Source: Panagrolaimus kolymaensis (Eukaryota; Nematoda; Chromadorea; Rhabditida; Panagrolaimidae). From it: a stretch of 64,000 nucleotides of DNA. Shown one piece after another: positions 36,023 to 46,731 of the stretch. The stretch spans positions 6,820,001-6,884,000 of the forward strand of contig JAJQJQ010000007.1 of NCBI GenBank assembly GCA_028622995.1, given 5' to 3'. Made by a program: the position numbers and the translations under genes. The first letter of the stretch is position 1; every line of letters starts with the position of its first letter. The notes beneath the pieces are model-generated. The model was not told the origin of the DNA, did not search any database, and saw only the letters and a program-made list of their open reading frames with translations.

Positions 36023-36870
36023 AATTTTTACCAACGATGTAACAGCCGTATAACCAGAGAAACTTGTGATAATTCAAGAAACAGCCGATAATCAGTAAAC
36101 AATAACGGAATGCTGAAAAGCAATTTTTTACAAACCTATTTTTTAAACAAATGAACAAAATTTTGGCGCCAAAAATATTGCTCAATTTACTTTTCACCGT
36201 AAGAGACGGCATCAATTTAAAACATTTCTAAAGGTTTAACCAACCCTAAATTTCAGAAGCTTAATTGGAAAATTGATTCCCCACTTTTAATAATTATTAA
36301 CATTTATGTTTTCAACTTATATTTTTGCTGAATGACATTATTTTATTTCACATTACTCTTTACTATAGCTTTCCAATAAACAATACTTAACAAATCCTAT
36401 AGCCATTTCGTGTTTCGAATTACTCATTCAAAGCATTTTTTTGCTTTATAAACTTTATGATTTTTATTTATTAATTATTTTCTCTTGCACATTTATTAAA
36501 ATTAAATTTGTTGTTTTTGCTGCTGCTAGTGTTGTAGCCGCTATGTTAACCTAAAGATATTAACTTTTGGAGGAATCGTTTTGGAATATCATCAGATAGG
36601 CAACGAACAAATGTATCTGTTTTATCAAAAAATGTTATCGTGTTTTAGTTTCTTTTTTGTTTGTTGTTGCATAATCTATTAACTTTATACCTTCATCAGC
36701 CATTTTTTGATGACGGAGAAAAATGATTTTTTAGAAAAGATATAAAAAATATTATTGAAAAACAAAAAATTTCATTTTGTTGACAGATATCGTTCAAATG
36801 TTTTTTTGTCAATTTTTAAAATGCAGGGTTTTTATTCATTAAATTTTTACATTTGTTGTTTTGGATTTAT
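36023..36870. other. Intergenic stretch of about 0.85 kb
   Basis: AT-rich promoter side of MATH-BTB 5 and 3' flank of the first protease-CAP gene. No gene recognised. Confidence 0.5.
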
Positions 36871-38773
36871 TCAAGCATAACAAAGTCCCATAGAAATATC
36901 GCATTTGTTGTATCCCGTTTTGGTGCATTGAGCGTCAGCTTTGCATGGCATTCCAAGGGTATAAACTGGGGTAGCAGTGGATGTTGCAACTGGAGCAACA
37001 GCACAAATAAGTGCACCTTTAATATCCGCGCCAAAGCATGCAGGAGTACTAAATCCACAACCAATTGAAGTTGCGTCGTCAAATGCAAATGCTGCATTTC
37101 CATCTGTAAGTTTAGCTGTTCCATCATTTTGAGGAGCAACATTAAAATTGAAAAGGTAAAGAGGAGCTTGAGCAAGAGTTTGATCTAAAAAATTATGGTG
37201 AATTTTTGCATTTGGTACAACATTTTTCACTTACTAATAGTAACTGAATATGGGAATAAAAGACCCGTGGTAAAAGAATTTGGAAGGTAATTAGCTGTAC
37301 AAGCATTGGCATATTTTTGAGCTGCATTTTCAAGAGTGCAATTATAAACCAATTTTCTCATATTTTTTGCTATTGGAGCAAAAGCACCATTTGGCATTTT
37401 AAATAAACCTTTAGCAATTTCAGATCTTTTAGCATTAAATAAAGTTAAAGCATAATTTCTCATTGCATCATTCATAGTTGAAATTCCATTTCCAACTGAA
37501 CAACCATTAGAAACTGGAGCAGCAGTTGTGGCTTTTGGAGGAGTAGTAGTTACAGGGACTTTAGTTGTTGTAACAACTTTTGTTGTTGGTTTAGGAGTTG
37601 TGGTTGCAGCTTTAGTGGTTGGCTTGGTTGTAATAACTGCTTTAGTGGTTGTAGCAACTTTGGTTGTAGTTGTAGCTTTAGTAGTTGTAATAGGTTTAGG
37701 AGTAGTTGGAGCTGTAGCATTAAGGAATGGAGCAGCAACTTGTAAAGTCATACTACAAAAATTTTGTCCTCGACGGAATCGAACAAATCCATTCTCTCCC
37801 CAATCTGTTCCCCATGAATTTTTAGCAATCCAATAATCAGCTGTATATCCAACAATAACGATTCCATGCATACCAATATTATTTTTTGTGCATTCCGCTG
37901 CAGGCATATCCATAATTCCAGAAGTGTATGACATGAAAGCTTGTGGAACATAAAAGACCATAGTCGCTGGACCATAATTATACAATTGAGTGGCGTATGT
38001 GGATTCATCACTTCCAAAATATTTATAACCAGCAACATAATATTTTTGGCTGTTACATGTAGTTGGGCAAGTACCTGCTGTTGCTGTATATGGATAACAT
38101 GCTTCAGTTGTGATACCATTAGTTTTAACAAAGTTAATAGTATTAAGAACATCGCCGCCATTGCATTTATTTGCGCCAGTGTTGCAATTTACGAGGTATT
38201 GTTCAGATAAATCTAAGGTTTGGTTAAATTTGAGAAGATATTGGGATTCAATTGCAGCGGCTGAAGAAAAAGCCCAACATGATCCACACTGGGCTTGATT
38301 CTTTATTGGAGTTACTTTTCCATATGTGCGGAAATCGAATGATGCTGGAGAAGTTGGATTAACAATTCCATCAAGGGCGCTACGTTTATTTCGAAGAGCA
38401 GCAGTATTTGGTGGAACTGCGCCAAGGAACTATAAAATTTACCGATAAGTAAAATTTTAAAAATAATTGTGACTACCTTTTGTTGTTCTTCAGTGGACAT
38501 GAGAGAGAATTTATTGAGACCAAATTTAGCATTCTTGAATCTTGATTGAAGCCCTTTCAAATTTTGTTTAGCTCGACGGAAATTTCCGAGACGTCGTGAA
38601 ACTTCTGATGGATCCGATAATTTCATTTTAAATTTGTTAACCAAATTTGTAAATTCTTCAGAATCGGGATCCGTTTTATTGAGGAGTTTTGTAAAGTCAA
38701 GGACTCCAGCTTGAGTTCCAATAATGGAAACACCCAAAATGAAGAAGCAACAAACATTGAAGAGAAAAACCAT
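36871..38773 (-). CDS. Papain-type protease fused to a degenerate CAP/SCP domain, copy 1
   Basis: Three exons (38773-38477, 38429-37235, 37184-36871) give 601 residues. A signal peptide precedes an I29-type inhibitory propeptide (residues about 25-99). A complete C1A domain follows with Gln144, Cys150 (QCGSCWAF), His287 (MHGIVIVGY) and Asn303 (KNSWGTDWGENGF). A Thr/Lys/Pro linker of about 65 residues leads into a CAP-like domain (NDAMRNYALTLFNAKRSEIAKG, then KLVYNCTLENAAQKYANAC) and a Cys-rich end (CKADAQCTKTGYNKC...GLCYA). The usual CAP HYTQMVW and GENL signatures are not visible, so that part is degenerate. It should be a secreted zymogen. This domain order is not one I know. Exon 1 and the promoter nearly equal those of copy 3. 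Confidence 0.87.
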
Positions 38774-38814
38774 ATTTCTCCGAAATTATGAATTTCAAAC
38801 AATTCCATAGCTTC

Positions 38815-38823
38815 TTTTATATC
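38815..38823 (-). promoter_or_regulatory. TATA-like box of protease-CAP gene 1
   Basis: GATATAAAAG on the minus strand lies about 45 bp upstream of the ATG. The same box and spacing occur upstream of copies 2 and 3. Confidence 0.55.
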
Positions 38824-39189
38824 AAAAAAATTTTCATATAAGGAAGAGGAGGAAGTCAGAAATGTGTCAGATACAAAACAGCTGAGCATCTCTTAATTTC
38901 TTGTTTAAAAACTATTTCTGGGGGATGTCACGTTTCCTAATTTTTTTTCATCCATGTCCATTGTTGAAATTAACGCAACAACTATGTAAACGATTCAATT
39001 TTTTTTTGTTGAAATAAATTTTGTTTGATTTAATTTCATTTTTATGATTTTTTTTTAAAACGACAAAGGTTAAACCAATTTTATTTTATCCCATGTGCGT
39101 AGTTCCCTTTTCCGCCTCCATAAAATATTTAGCTGATTGTGTTTCTTTTGTTATTATAGTCGCAAGCTAGTTAGAGTTTAAGCTTTTGG

Positions 39190-39329
39190 CAGCGATGGCA
39201 GCCAATAGACAAATCTGTCTATCGCAACCGACAGACACGGTAAAAAAAAATTTCTTTCGTTGTCTGGCGCAAAAAAGTGTGGGGCTGTCGGTTGCGATAG
39301 ACAGATTTGTCTATTGGCTGCCATCGCTG
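39190..39329. mobile_element. Short inverted-repeat element, hAT-like MITE
   Basis: Arms 39191-39234 and 39285-39328 are perfect 44-bp inverted repeats, extendable by one base each side to CAGCGATGG...CCATCGCTG. A 50-bp centre separates them. Flanks GCTTTTGG (39182-39189) and GCTTTTGC (39330-39337) agree at seven of eight bases, suggesting an aged 8-bp target duplication. The arms share no sequence with the 416-bp element at 23.5 kb apart from the CAG-G terminus. Confidence 0.6.
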
Positions 39330-39960
39330 GCTTTTGCAGAGTCGTGTCTTTTTTACACATACACCAAATTTGTTTCCTTTTTTTCTTATTTGGTTTTTGA
39401 TTGTGAAAAATGTATAAAGAAAGGAAGGAATTTTTGAATGCGATGTAATTTTATATTTACCAAAGCTGCAACATTTTGTGATTTGATTATTTGAACTCGA
39501 TTTTTTAGATTACTGTAGTTCAGTCTATCTTTTTTCAAAAAGTTGTAAAGATCTTTTAAAATATTTATATGTAAACGTTCTCCGAATTAAAAAGAATGGG
39601 TTTTATAATTAAAGCCTGCTTCGATCGGAAAATTCCAAGCTTTTTCTTTTTCAAAAGAGTATTGGCTTTATAAAAAAATAGTAACATGGCTTTCATCCCC
39701 GCCTTTTTACTTGTTACCGAAGTTGTTTAATCCGATGTTTTAAGACTTAACAAATTGTCCACATAAATAAAAGCTGCGAAAATGATTATTTTATTAATGG
39801 CAATAAAAAATTTATTCAATAAAGTTTCAAAAGCGGTTGTAATTCAAACGGCTTAATTTTCGTAGTTATTATGAGCTAAATAAAGTATCAAAAAACGATA
39901 AAATTTATTGAACAAGAAATGAAACACAAACAAAGTAAATTAGAAAAATAACAAGGAAAT

Positions 39961-41100
39961 TTAAATTTCACAAGATTTATAAAAAGTGTTTTTGAGAACT
40001 TCCATAGCAAAAACTTTATCAAGATCATCGAAATCTTTAAGGAAAATTTCTTTTTTGCTGCAATCAACGATGAAAGACATGCATTTCTCTTGAAGTTTGA
40101 CAGAATTTGAGATAAGAGAAGCATTTGCTAGACGACAAACAGTGGAAACAGAGATTTCTTCAAGCAATGAAGCTTCAATCAAGTCCTAAAAATAAAGCAA
40201 ATGTTTCACAGTAGCAATAATTAAAGGATTAATCAACTTACTTTGAGATCCAAAATTTGATACTTATCAAGGAATTGAAGAACATCTGCTTTTTCTTTTA
40301 CAGTCAAACTTTGAATTTTTCGATCATACAAAAGTTGAAGAGCAGCTTCGACGATTTCAAACGAAAAGTCAATGATTTCCATTTGGTTTTCAGATGCTTC
40401 TTTCAATTTGTGATCGAACATGGCTTTGAAAACAGGTGAACGATCAACAAGAACGCATTTATGAACCTAAAAATCATAATGGTTATTGTAGAAAAAAGTT
40501 AAAAACTTACTATAATGCTCTTTTCTCCAACAATAATGGTAAAGTCTTTGCAGTTTCCTTCCCAAAGATGACGACCTAAAGCTCCAACAACCCATTTGCT
40601 TTCATTTTCAACATTTTCTTTTTCAATCCATAAAATTCCTTCACATTTGATGACGATTTTTCCATCGATGATAAAGTTCTTTGTTGGATCAAATAGCTCT
40701 TGGGTGCTGCAACAATTTTCTTCACCCCATCCATAATTTCCATCATATTCATTATCGATATTTTGAACAAAACCAGCAGATTCAATCATAAATTTGAAAT
40801 CAGCTTTTATCTTCTTTTGATGTTCAAGTCCCAAATGTAAATATATTCCTACTTTTCCACGATCTTCTTCTTCAAATCCATTAGGATAAATTTTAAGACA
40901 ATACTTGACTCCAGGAATATTTGAACATCCAAATTTTTGACTTTCATACCAATTAAATGAATCTTTCAAAGCTGCCAATTTGACTTCTTCGATGGTCCAC
41001 TTCATTGCAAATGGGTATTCAATTTTCTAAAAAAGAAATAAGTAACATATGGAAAAATAAAATAGAAACTTACATTTAGTTTTGAAGTTTCAGAAGCCAT
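39961..41100 (-). CDS. MATH-BTB protein 6
   Basis: Four exons (41100-41074, 41026-40511, 40466-40242, 40185-39961) give 330 residues. Leader MASETSKLN, MATH (KIEYPFAMKWTI, KIYPNGF, LFDPTKNFIIDGKIVIKC), BTB (VHKCVLVDRSPVFKAMF) and BACK-like tail (STVCRLANASLISNS). The MATH exon ends SII rather than the family's usual SVQ or SIQ. Tail exon 4 is very close to that of MATH-BTB 4, although the MATH halves differ, which hints at exchange between copies. All junctions are canonical. Confidence 0.87.
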
Positions 41101-41565
41101 AACTATGATGAAAATTCAAAAGCAAATTTGCAATTATCAAAGAAACTAAAATTTCGTAAATTTGAAATATGAGAAAATAAGAAAATAGTGTTTCAAATTT
41201 GTTTTGTTTTAGAAAAGTTTACAAATGAGTCAAATGTTAGTAATTTTCGCGCAATTAAAACTTTTTGTTTCGTTGTTAGAGCCAATGACCAATTCAAAAA
41301 AAAAAACTGATAGCTAAACTGCTTGAAAGTTTATAATGCGTTGATCTCCTCTTTACTCCACAATTATTTAATAGGAATTTAAAAAATGTTTTGTTTTGTC
41401 GAGAGTAATTTTCTTACAAATTAATTTTGAATTCCGTCAACTCTTATAAAAAAAGAGCTTGTGAAGCATATTTTATTATCACAACTTTTCCTTTGTGCTT
41501 TTTTTCCATCCATTGTCGTAATTTTTTTAAATATTTTTATTTAAAATTTTATTTCTTATAGTAAT
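41101..41565. other. Intergenic stretch
   Basis: AT-rich promoter side of MATH-BTB 6 and 3' flank of protease-CAP gene 2. No gene recognised. Confidence 0.5.
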
Positions 41566-43452
41566 TTATGGATAACAAAGTCCTAAAGAAATATCACATT
41601 TGTTATATCCGGTTTTAGTGCATTGGCTATTGGCGGTGCATGCAGCACCAATGGTATATGCTGGAGAAGATGGTGGTTGGAATGGAGTAACAGAACAAAT
41701 GAGAACTGCTTTAGTTGTTGAAGAAAAGCATGCTTTTGTACTGAATGCACATCCAATTGAAACAGCATCATCAAATGCGAATGTTGTGTTTCTTGAAGAA
41801 GCAACTGCTGAACCATTTTCTTTAATAACTGTAAATGAAAAAAGGTGGGGAAGTGATTCGTTTAGAGCAGCATCTAAAAAAATTATTTTTGTTAATGATA
41901 GTGTCTTTTAAGCGAAGTAAATTACCAATGGTAATTTCATAAGGATAACCCAAAGCTGAACTGTAAGAATTAGGTAAAATGGTTTTTGTGCATGTATCAG
42001 CATACTTTTGAGCTGCACTTTCGAGAGTGCAATTATAAACCAATTTTTTCATATTTTTTGCTGCTGGAGCCGATGCATTATTTGACATTTTAAATAAACC
42101 TTTAGCAATTTCAAATCTTTTGGAATTAAAAAGTTTGAGAGCATTGGTTCTTTGAGATTCATTAATTATTGTTTTTCCATCACCAATTGGACATTTATTT
42201 GTTGGTACAAATGGGGCTGTAGTTGTTGTTGTTTTAGTTGTTGCAGTAGTTGCTGCTGCTCCTTTAGTAGTTGTTGTTTTTGCAGCTACAGTTGTAGCTG
42301 CTCCTCCTTTAACAGTCGTAACAACACTCGATGTTGAAATATTCAAATATGGCGCAACAACTTCCAAAGTCATACTACAAAAATTTTGTCCACGTTTAAC
42401 TCGAACATATCCTTGTTCGCCCCAATCAAAATCCCAACTATTTCGAATGATCCAATAATCTTGAGTAAATCCCACAATGACCATAGCGTGTAAGCCAAGA
42501 TTATCTTGCATGCATTCAGCTGCAAGCATATCCAATATTCCTGAGCTATAAGACATGAATTCTTCTGGAACGTAAATAATTACAGTGGCAGGTCCATAAT
42601 TATAAAGTTTGGTGGCGAATGTGGATTCATTGGTTCCAAAATCATGGAATCCATCAATTTTATATTTTTCTGAATTACATTTAGTCGAGCATGTTCCACT
42701 TGTGCCATTATAAGGTAAACAACTTTCAGTTGCAATTCCATTAGTTTTGACAAATTCTATAGCATTAATTACATCACCACCATTGCATTTAAGTGCATCG
42801 GTTTTGCAATTTACGAGGTATTGCTCAGATAAATCGAGACTTTTATTTTGACGAAGAAGATATTGGGATTCAATTGCAGCGGCTGAAGAAAAAGCCCAAC
42901 ATGATCCACACTTGGCTTGATTCTTTATTGGAGTTACTTTTCCATATGTACGATAATCGAATGATGCTGGGGCAAATGAGGCTATAGTGTTATCGAGTGC
43001 GCTCCGCTTTCCTCTTTTCTTTGAAAGCACTGCCCCAAAATGCTGAAATTTTTTGTTTATTTAGCCTCCTTATTTCCACAATTAAAGTCTAACAACCCCG
43101 CCAAAATTTTAATTAACAAGCTTCCACAGTTTAAAAACCTTCCCAAAGAACCAACCTTTTGTTTTTCTTCTTTAGAAAGCAATGAAAATTTATTAAGAAT
43201 AAATTTAGCATTTTTATGTTTATCATGGAAACGTTTCAAAGCTTCTTTAGTTTTACGAAAATATCCAAGTCGTTTATGGGCATCATCTTTATCCAAAAGC
43301 TTGAAACGATGTCGATTGATTAAATTAGAAAATTCTTGAATATCAGGATCACTAAAATCAAAAATTTCTTGAAGATTTACTCCTCCAACAACTTCCAACA
43401 AAATTGCAGCGATCAAAAAAGCAACAATCAAAGTTATTGGCCGAAGACTCAT
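41566..43452 (-). CDS. Papain-type protease fused to a degenerate CAP/SCP domain, copy 2
   Basis: Three exons (43452-43156, 43042-41926, 41873-41566) give 573 residues with the same intron positions and phases as copy 1. Signal peptide (MSLRPITLIVAFLIAAILL), I29 propeptide, C1A domain with Gln and Cys in IKNQAKCGSCWAF, His in LHAMVIVGF and Asn in IIRNSWDFDWGEQG. The Thr/Ala linker is shorter (about 35 residues). CAP-like part: NESQRTNALKLFNSKRFEIAKG, KLVYNCTLESAAQKYADTC, SIGCAFSTKACF, and a C-terminal CTANSQCTKTGYNKC...GLCYP. It is clearly the most diverged of the three copies. I started at ATG 43452 because it gives a signal peptide and an exon 1 of the same length (297 nt) as the paralogues. 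Confidence 0.86.
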
Positions 43453-43750
43453 GACTTCGCAAATGCCTTTTTTTGTAAGCAATAATCGAAGCTTTTTATA
43501 TCAACGTTTTTTTCTCCCTATTTTTGTTTGTTTTTGGCTGTGAAATTGAAACCATTGTTTCAAATAAACTTTTTTTTATATCAACAAAAAATGCATAGAA
43601 AAGATTGTGAACTTTATTTAGTATTTATAAATCAAAAGAAACTTGGCTATGGTTTGTAAATGGATACCATAAAAACAAAATACAAATTTGCTTTTTGAGA
43701 TCAAAAACTGTGCTTTACATTATAAGCTTTAATTATCATAGAAGTTAATG
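43445..43750. repeat. Promoter segment of protease-CAP gene 2, duplicated
   Basis: About 306 bp, from the start codon of protease-CAP gene 2 back through its TATA-like box and upstream region, recur at 46995-47300 at constant offset 3550. By eye they are identical except at the edges. Confidence 0.85.
43493..43502 (-). promoter_or_regulatory. TATA-like box of protease-CAP gene 2
   Basis: TTGATATAAAAAGC on the minus strand lies about 45 bp upstream of the start codon. An exact copy of this whole promoter occurs at 46995-47300. Confidence 0.55.
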
Positions 43751-44008
43751 GATACATGCATCTGGTTCGCATATTAGTAAATCAGGAAAATTTGTTTGTT
43801 TTTATTACTTGTAACAAAAAAAGAAAGGAATAAATAATGGCTTTAAATCAAACAAAATTGCCTTCTTATTTCAGAAAGGCTTGATGATTCACAAATTTAC
43901 TTTGATTTATAGTATTCATTTAACAAAGACAATAATATTAAATTTATTTAACAAGAAATCGTATGAAACAAAAATAAAATACATAAATTAGAAAAATCAC
44001 AATTAAAT
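43751..44008. other. Intergenic, no feature recognised
   Basis: AT-rich spacer between the promoter segment of protease-CAP gene 2 and the 3' end of MATH-BTB 7. Confidence 0.5.
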
Positions 44009-45158
44009 TTAGGTTTCAATTATTTTATAAAAAGTGTTTTTGAAAACATTCTTAGCAAAATCACTATCGAGGTCATCGAAATCTTTAAGGAAAATTTTCT
44101 TTTGGTTGCAATCAACGATGAAATCCATGCATTTCTCTTGAAGCTTGGTAGAATTTGAAATGAGAGAAGCATTTGCGATGTAACAGACAGTTGAGGCGGA
44201 GATTTCATCCATCAATGAAGCTTCAATCAACTCCTAAAAACCTGGGTTTTGTTTTCATATGAGCAAAAAAAAAGAAGAACAATCAACTTACTTTGAGATC
44301 CAAAATTTCATACTTATCAAGGAATTGAAGAACAGCTGTTTTTTCTTTTACAGTCAAACTTTGAACGTTGCGATCATATAATAGTTCAATAGCAACTTCA
44401 ACACATTCAAACGAAAAATCAGTAATTTCCATTTTATTTTCAGATACTTCTTTCATTTCAGAATTAAACAAAGCTTGAAAAACTGGAGAACGATCAGCGA
44501 GAACACATTTATGGACCTAAAAATCATGCAACTATAAAGTAAAAACTTAAAACTGACTAACCTGAACGCTTCTTCCATCAACCATAATGGTAAAGTCTTT
44601 GTTTTGTCCTTTCCAGAGATGATGACCTAATGTTGTTTCTTTCCATTTTCGTTTTCTTGACATCTTTTCTTTTTCTACAGTCAAATTTCCTTCACATTTT
44701 AAGATGAGTTTTCCATCAACAAAAAACTTTTTTTCAGGATCAAAAAGCTCAGAAGTGGTGCAGAAGAATTTCTCTCCCCATCCAATTGATTCTTTGTATT
44801 CATAGTTCAATTCTTTAGAAAAGCCAGCAGAGTCAATAATAAATTTGAAAGCAGTTTGAATCTTCTTTTCATTTCCAAATTCCAATTCCAGAAAAATCCA
44901 TGCTTGTCCATGACGTTCTCCGTTATTTCCATTTGGATAAATTGAAAGAAAATATTTAAGATCAGGAATGTTCGAAGCTTCAAATTTTTCACAATAATAT
45001 CCACTTTTTGAATCTTTTAATGCTGCCAATTTTTCTTCAGCGATGGTCCATTTCATTGCAAATGGAGATTCAATTTCCTAAAAAATAAAAAACTAAAAAC
45101 TGTTAAAAAATAAATTAGAAAAGGAACTTACATTTTGAGATGAAATTTCAGAAGCCAT
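44009..45158 (-). CDS. MATH-BTB protein 7
   Basis: Four exons (45158-45132, 45077-44562, 44516-44292, 44233-44009) give 330 residues. Leader MASEISSQN, MATH (EIESPFAMKWTI, SIYPNGN, LFDPEKKFFVDGKLILKC), BTB (VHKCVLADRSPVFQALF) and BACK-like tail with STVCYIANASLISNS. The exon 2 donor is GTTAG. The leader and 5' flank, including the region around 45160-45290, recur almost unchanged upstream of the genes at 48.7 and 53.0 kb, so this promoter has been copied along the cluster. Confidence 0.87.
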
Positions 45159-45586
45159 TTGACAAATGTTTAAAGAAGTCAACAGGATCAATCAAACAAT
45201 TTGGAATAACAAAATGAGAAATACAAGTTTCAACGGTTTTGATGTTGTAAAAGTAACAAATGAAGAAAAAAAAGTTTGGGCCGAAATTTTTTGACGCCAA
45301 AATTTTTACTGTTTCTCTTGTTTGGCGCTGTATTTGAAATTCTGAAATTATGCTTATTTTTAGCTGAAAGATCCAACGCAAAAGTCAACCAACAAAAGTA
45401 ACATTTTTTAACGAAGCTTTTTGATCTTTATATCGAAACGTTATCTAAATTTTTGGTTATTTATTCTCATCATCAGTGTTTCAAATTCCTTAGTTTAATG
45501 AAGAAGATAAAAATTTATTGAACAAACAAACGATATGAAACAACAACAAAAATAAAGTACATAAATTTGAGAAATCACAAGAAGAA
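45159..45586. other. Intergenic, copied MATH-BTB upstream region
   Basis: The first 130 bp or so closely match 48682-48810 and 52983-53110. The last 105 bp belong to the duplicated block starting at 45482. Confidence 0.6.
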
Positions 45587-46362
45587 TTATGTTTTAGTTG
45601 TTTTATAAAAAGTATTTTTGAAGATTTTCAAAGCAAAATCTTTATCAAGTTCATCGAAATCTTTAACAAATATTCCATTTTTGCTGCAATTTACCAAGAA
45701 ATCAATGCATTTGTTTTGAAGTTGGATAGAATTTAAAACAAGAGAAGCATTTGCGATGTTACAAACAGTTGAGGCAGAGATGTCATCCATCAATGAAGCT
45801 TCGATCAAATCCTAAAAAAGAGAGTCAGCGATAAAGGCAAGAATAAAAGAAAGTTGAACTTATTTTGAGATTATGAATTTTATATTTATCAAAAAATTGA
45901 AGAACTTCAGCTTTTTCTTCCAATGTCAAATCAGAGATTTTACGATCATATAAAAGTTGAAGAGAAGTTTCGACACATTTAAAAGAAAAATCAGTGATAT
46001 TCATTTTGCTTTGGGCAATTTCTTTCATGTCAGAATTAAACAAATCTTGAAAAACTGGAGATCGATCAGCAAGCACACATTTATGAACCTATAAATAATG
46101 CAAAACATTAGAGTTAAAATTAAAAAGTTATTTACTTGAATGTTTTTTCCTTCGACAATAATGGTAAAGTCTTTGTTATTTCCTTCCCAAAGTTGATGAC
46201 CTAATGTTGTTTCTTTCCATTTTCGTTTTCTTGAAACATTTTCTTTTTCAACAGTCAAAATTCCTTCACATTTGATTGTTAGTCTTCCATCAACAATAAA
46301 TTTCCTTCTTTGATCAAACAGTCCGGCTGTGGTGCAGCATTTTTCTTCGCCCCATCCATAAT
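45482..46362. repeat. Segmental duplication, copy A
   Basis: About 880 bp match 48956-49836 at constant offset 3474. They cover the 3'UTR, exons 4 and 3, both introns and the 3' part of the MATH exon of MATH-BTB 8. Translated exons are identical in the two copies. Identity stops abruptly inside the MATH exon. Confidence 0.88.
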
Positions 46363-46731
46363 TTTCATCAAATTCATTTTCGTAATCTTTAACAAAACCA
46401 GCAGATTCAATCATAAATTTGTAATCAGCTTTTATCTTCTTTTGATGTCCAAGTTCCAAATGCAAGAATATTCCTACGTTTCCCCGATCTTCGTCAAGAT
46501 CACCATTAGGATAAATTTTAAAATAGTAATGAACACCAGGAAGATTCATAGCATAAAAGTCATCTGTTTTCAAATATCCATTTCTAGAATCCTTCAATGC
46601 AGCTAATTTTTCTTCAGCGATGATCCATTTAATTAAAAATGGATATTCAATTTTCTAAAAAATAATAAATAAATTATAATAACTCTTTCTTGGAAATAAC
46701 TTACATTTTGAGATGAAATTTCAGAAGCCAT
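45587..46731 (-). pseudogene. MATH-BTB 8, splice donor of the BTB exon lost
   Basis: Exons align at 46731-46705, 46654-46136, 46088-45864 and 45811-45587. MATH (KIEYPFLIKWII, KIYPNGDL, GLFDQRRKFIVDGRLTIKC) and BTB (VHKCVLADRSPVFQDLF) are open. After the codons for NLK the donor reads ATAAGT instead of GTAAGT because the first base is A (45863). Reading through adds about 12 residues and stops before exon 4, which is itself intact (STVCNIANASLVLNS). Expected product is either a truncated MATH-BTB lacking the BACK-like tail, or the full 331-codon form if another donor is used. I mark it as damaged rather than dead. Confidence 0.7.

Larger units (their letters stand above)
38774..39960. other. 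Intergenic stretch of about 1.2 kb with one short inverted-repeat element
   Basis: Promoter of protease-CAP gene 1, then AT-rich spacer. The only structured part is the inverted-repeat element at 39190-39329. Confidence 0.55.

Noticed and set aside
37528..37836. Plus-strand open frame rich in Val
   Set aside because: It is the reverse reading of the Thr-rich linker codons of protease-CAP gene 1; low complexity keeps the opposite frame open.
39178..39437. Two open frames encoding the same MAANRQIC start on opposite strands
   Set aside because: They arise because the inverted repeat reads the same on both strands.
41600..41911. Plus-strand open frame over the end of protease-CAP gene 2
   Set aside because: Antisense shadow of exon 3 with its conserved Cys pattern; no own splice or start context.
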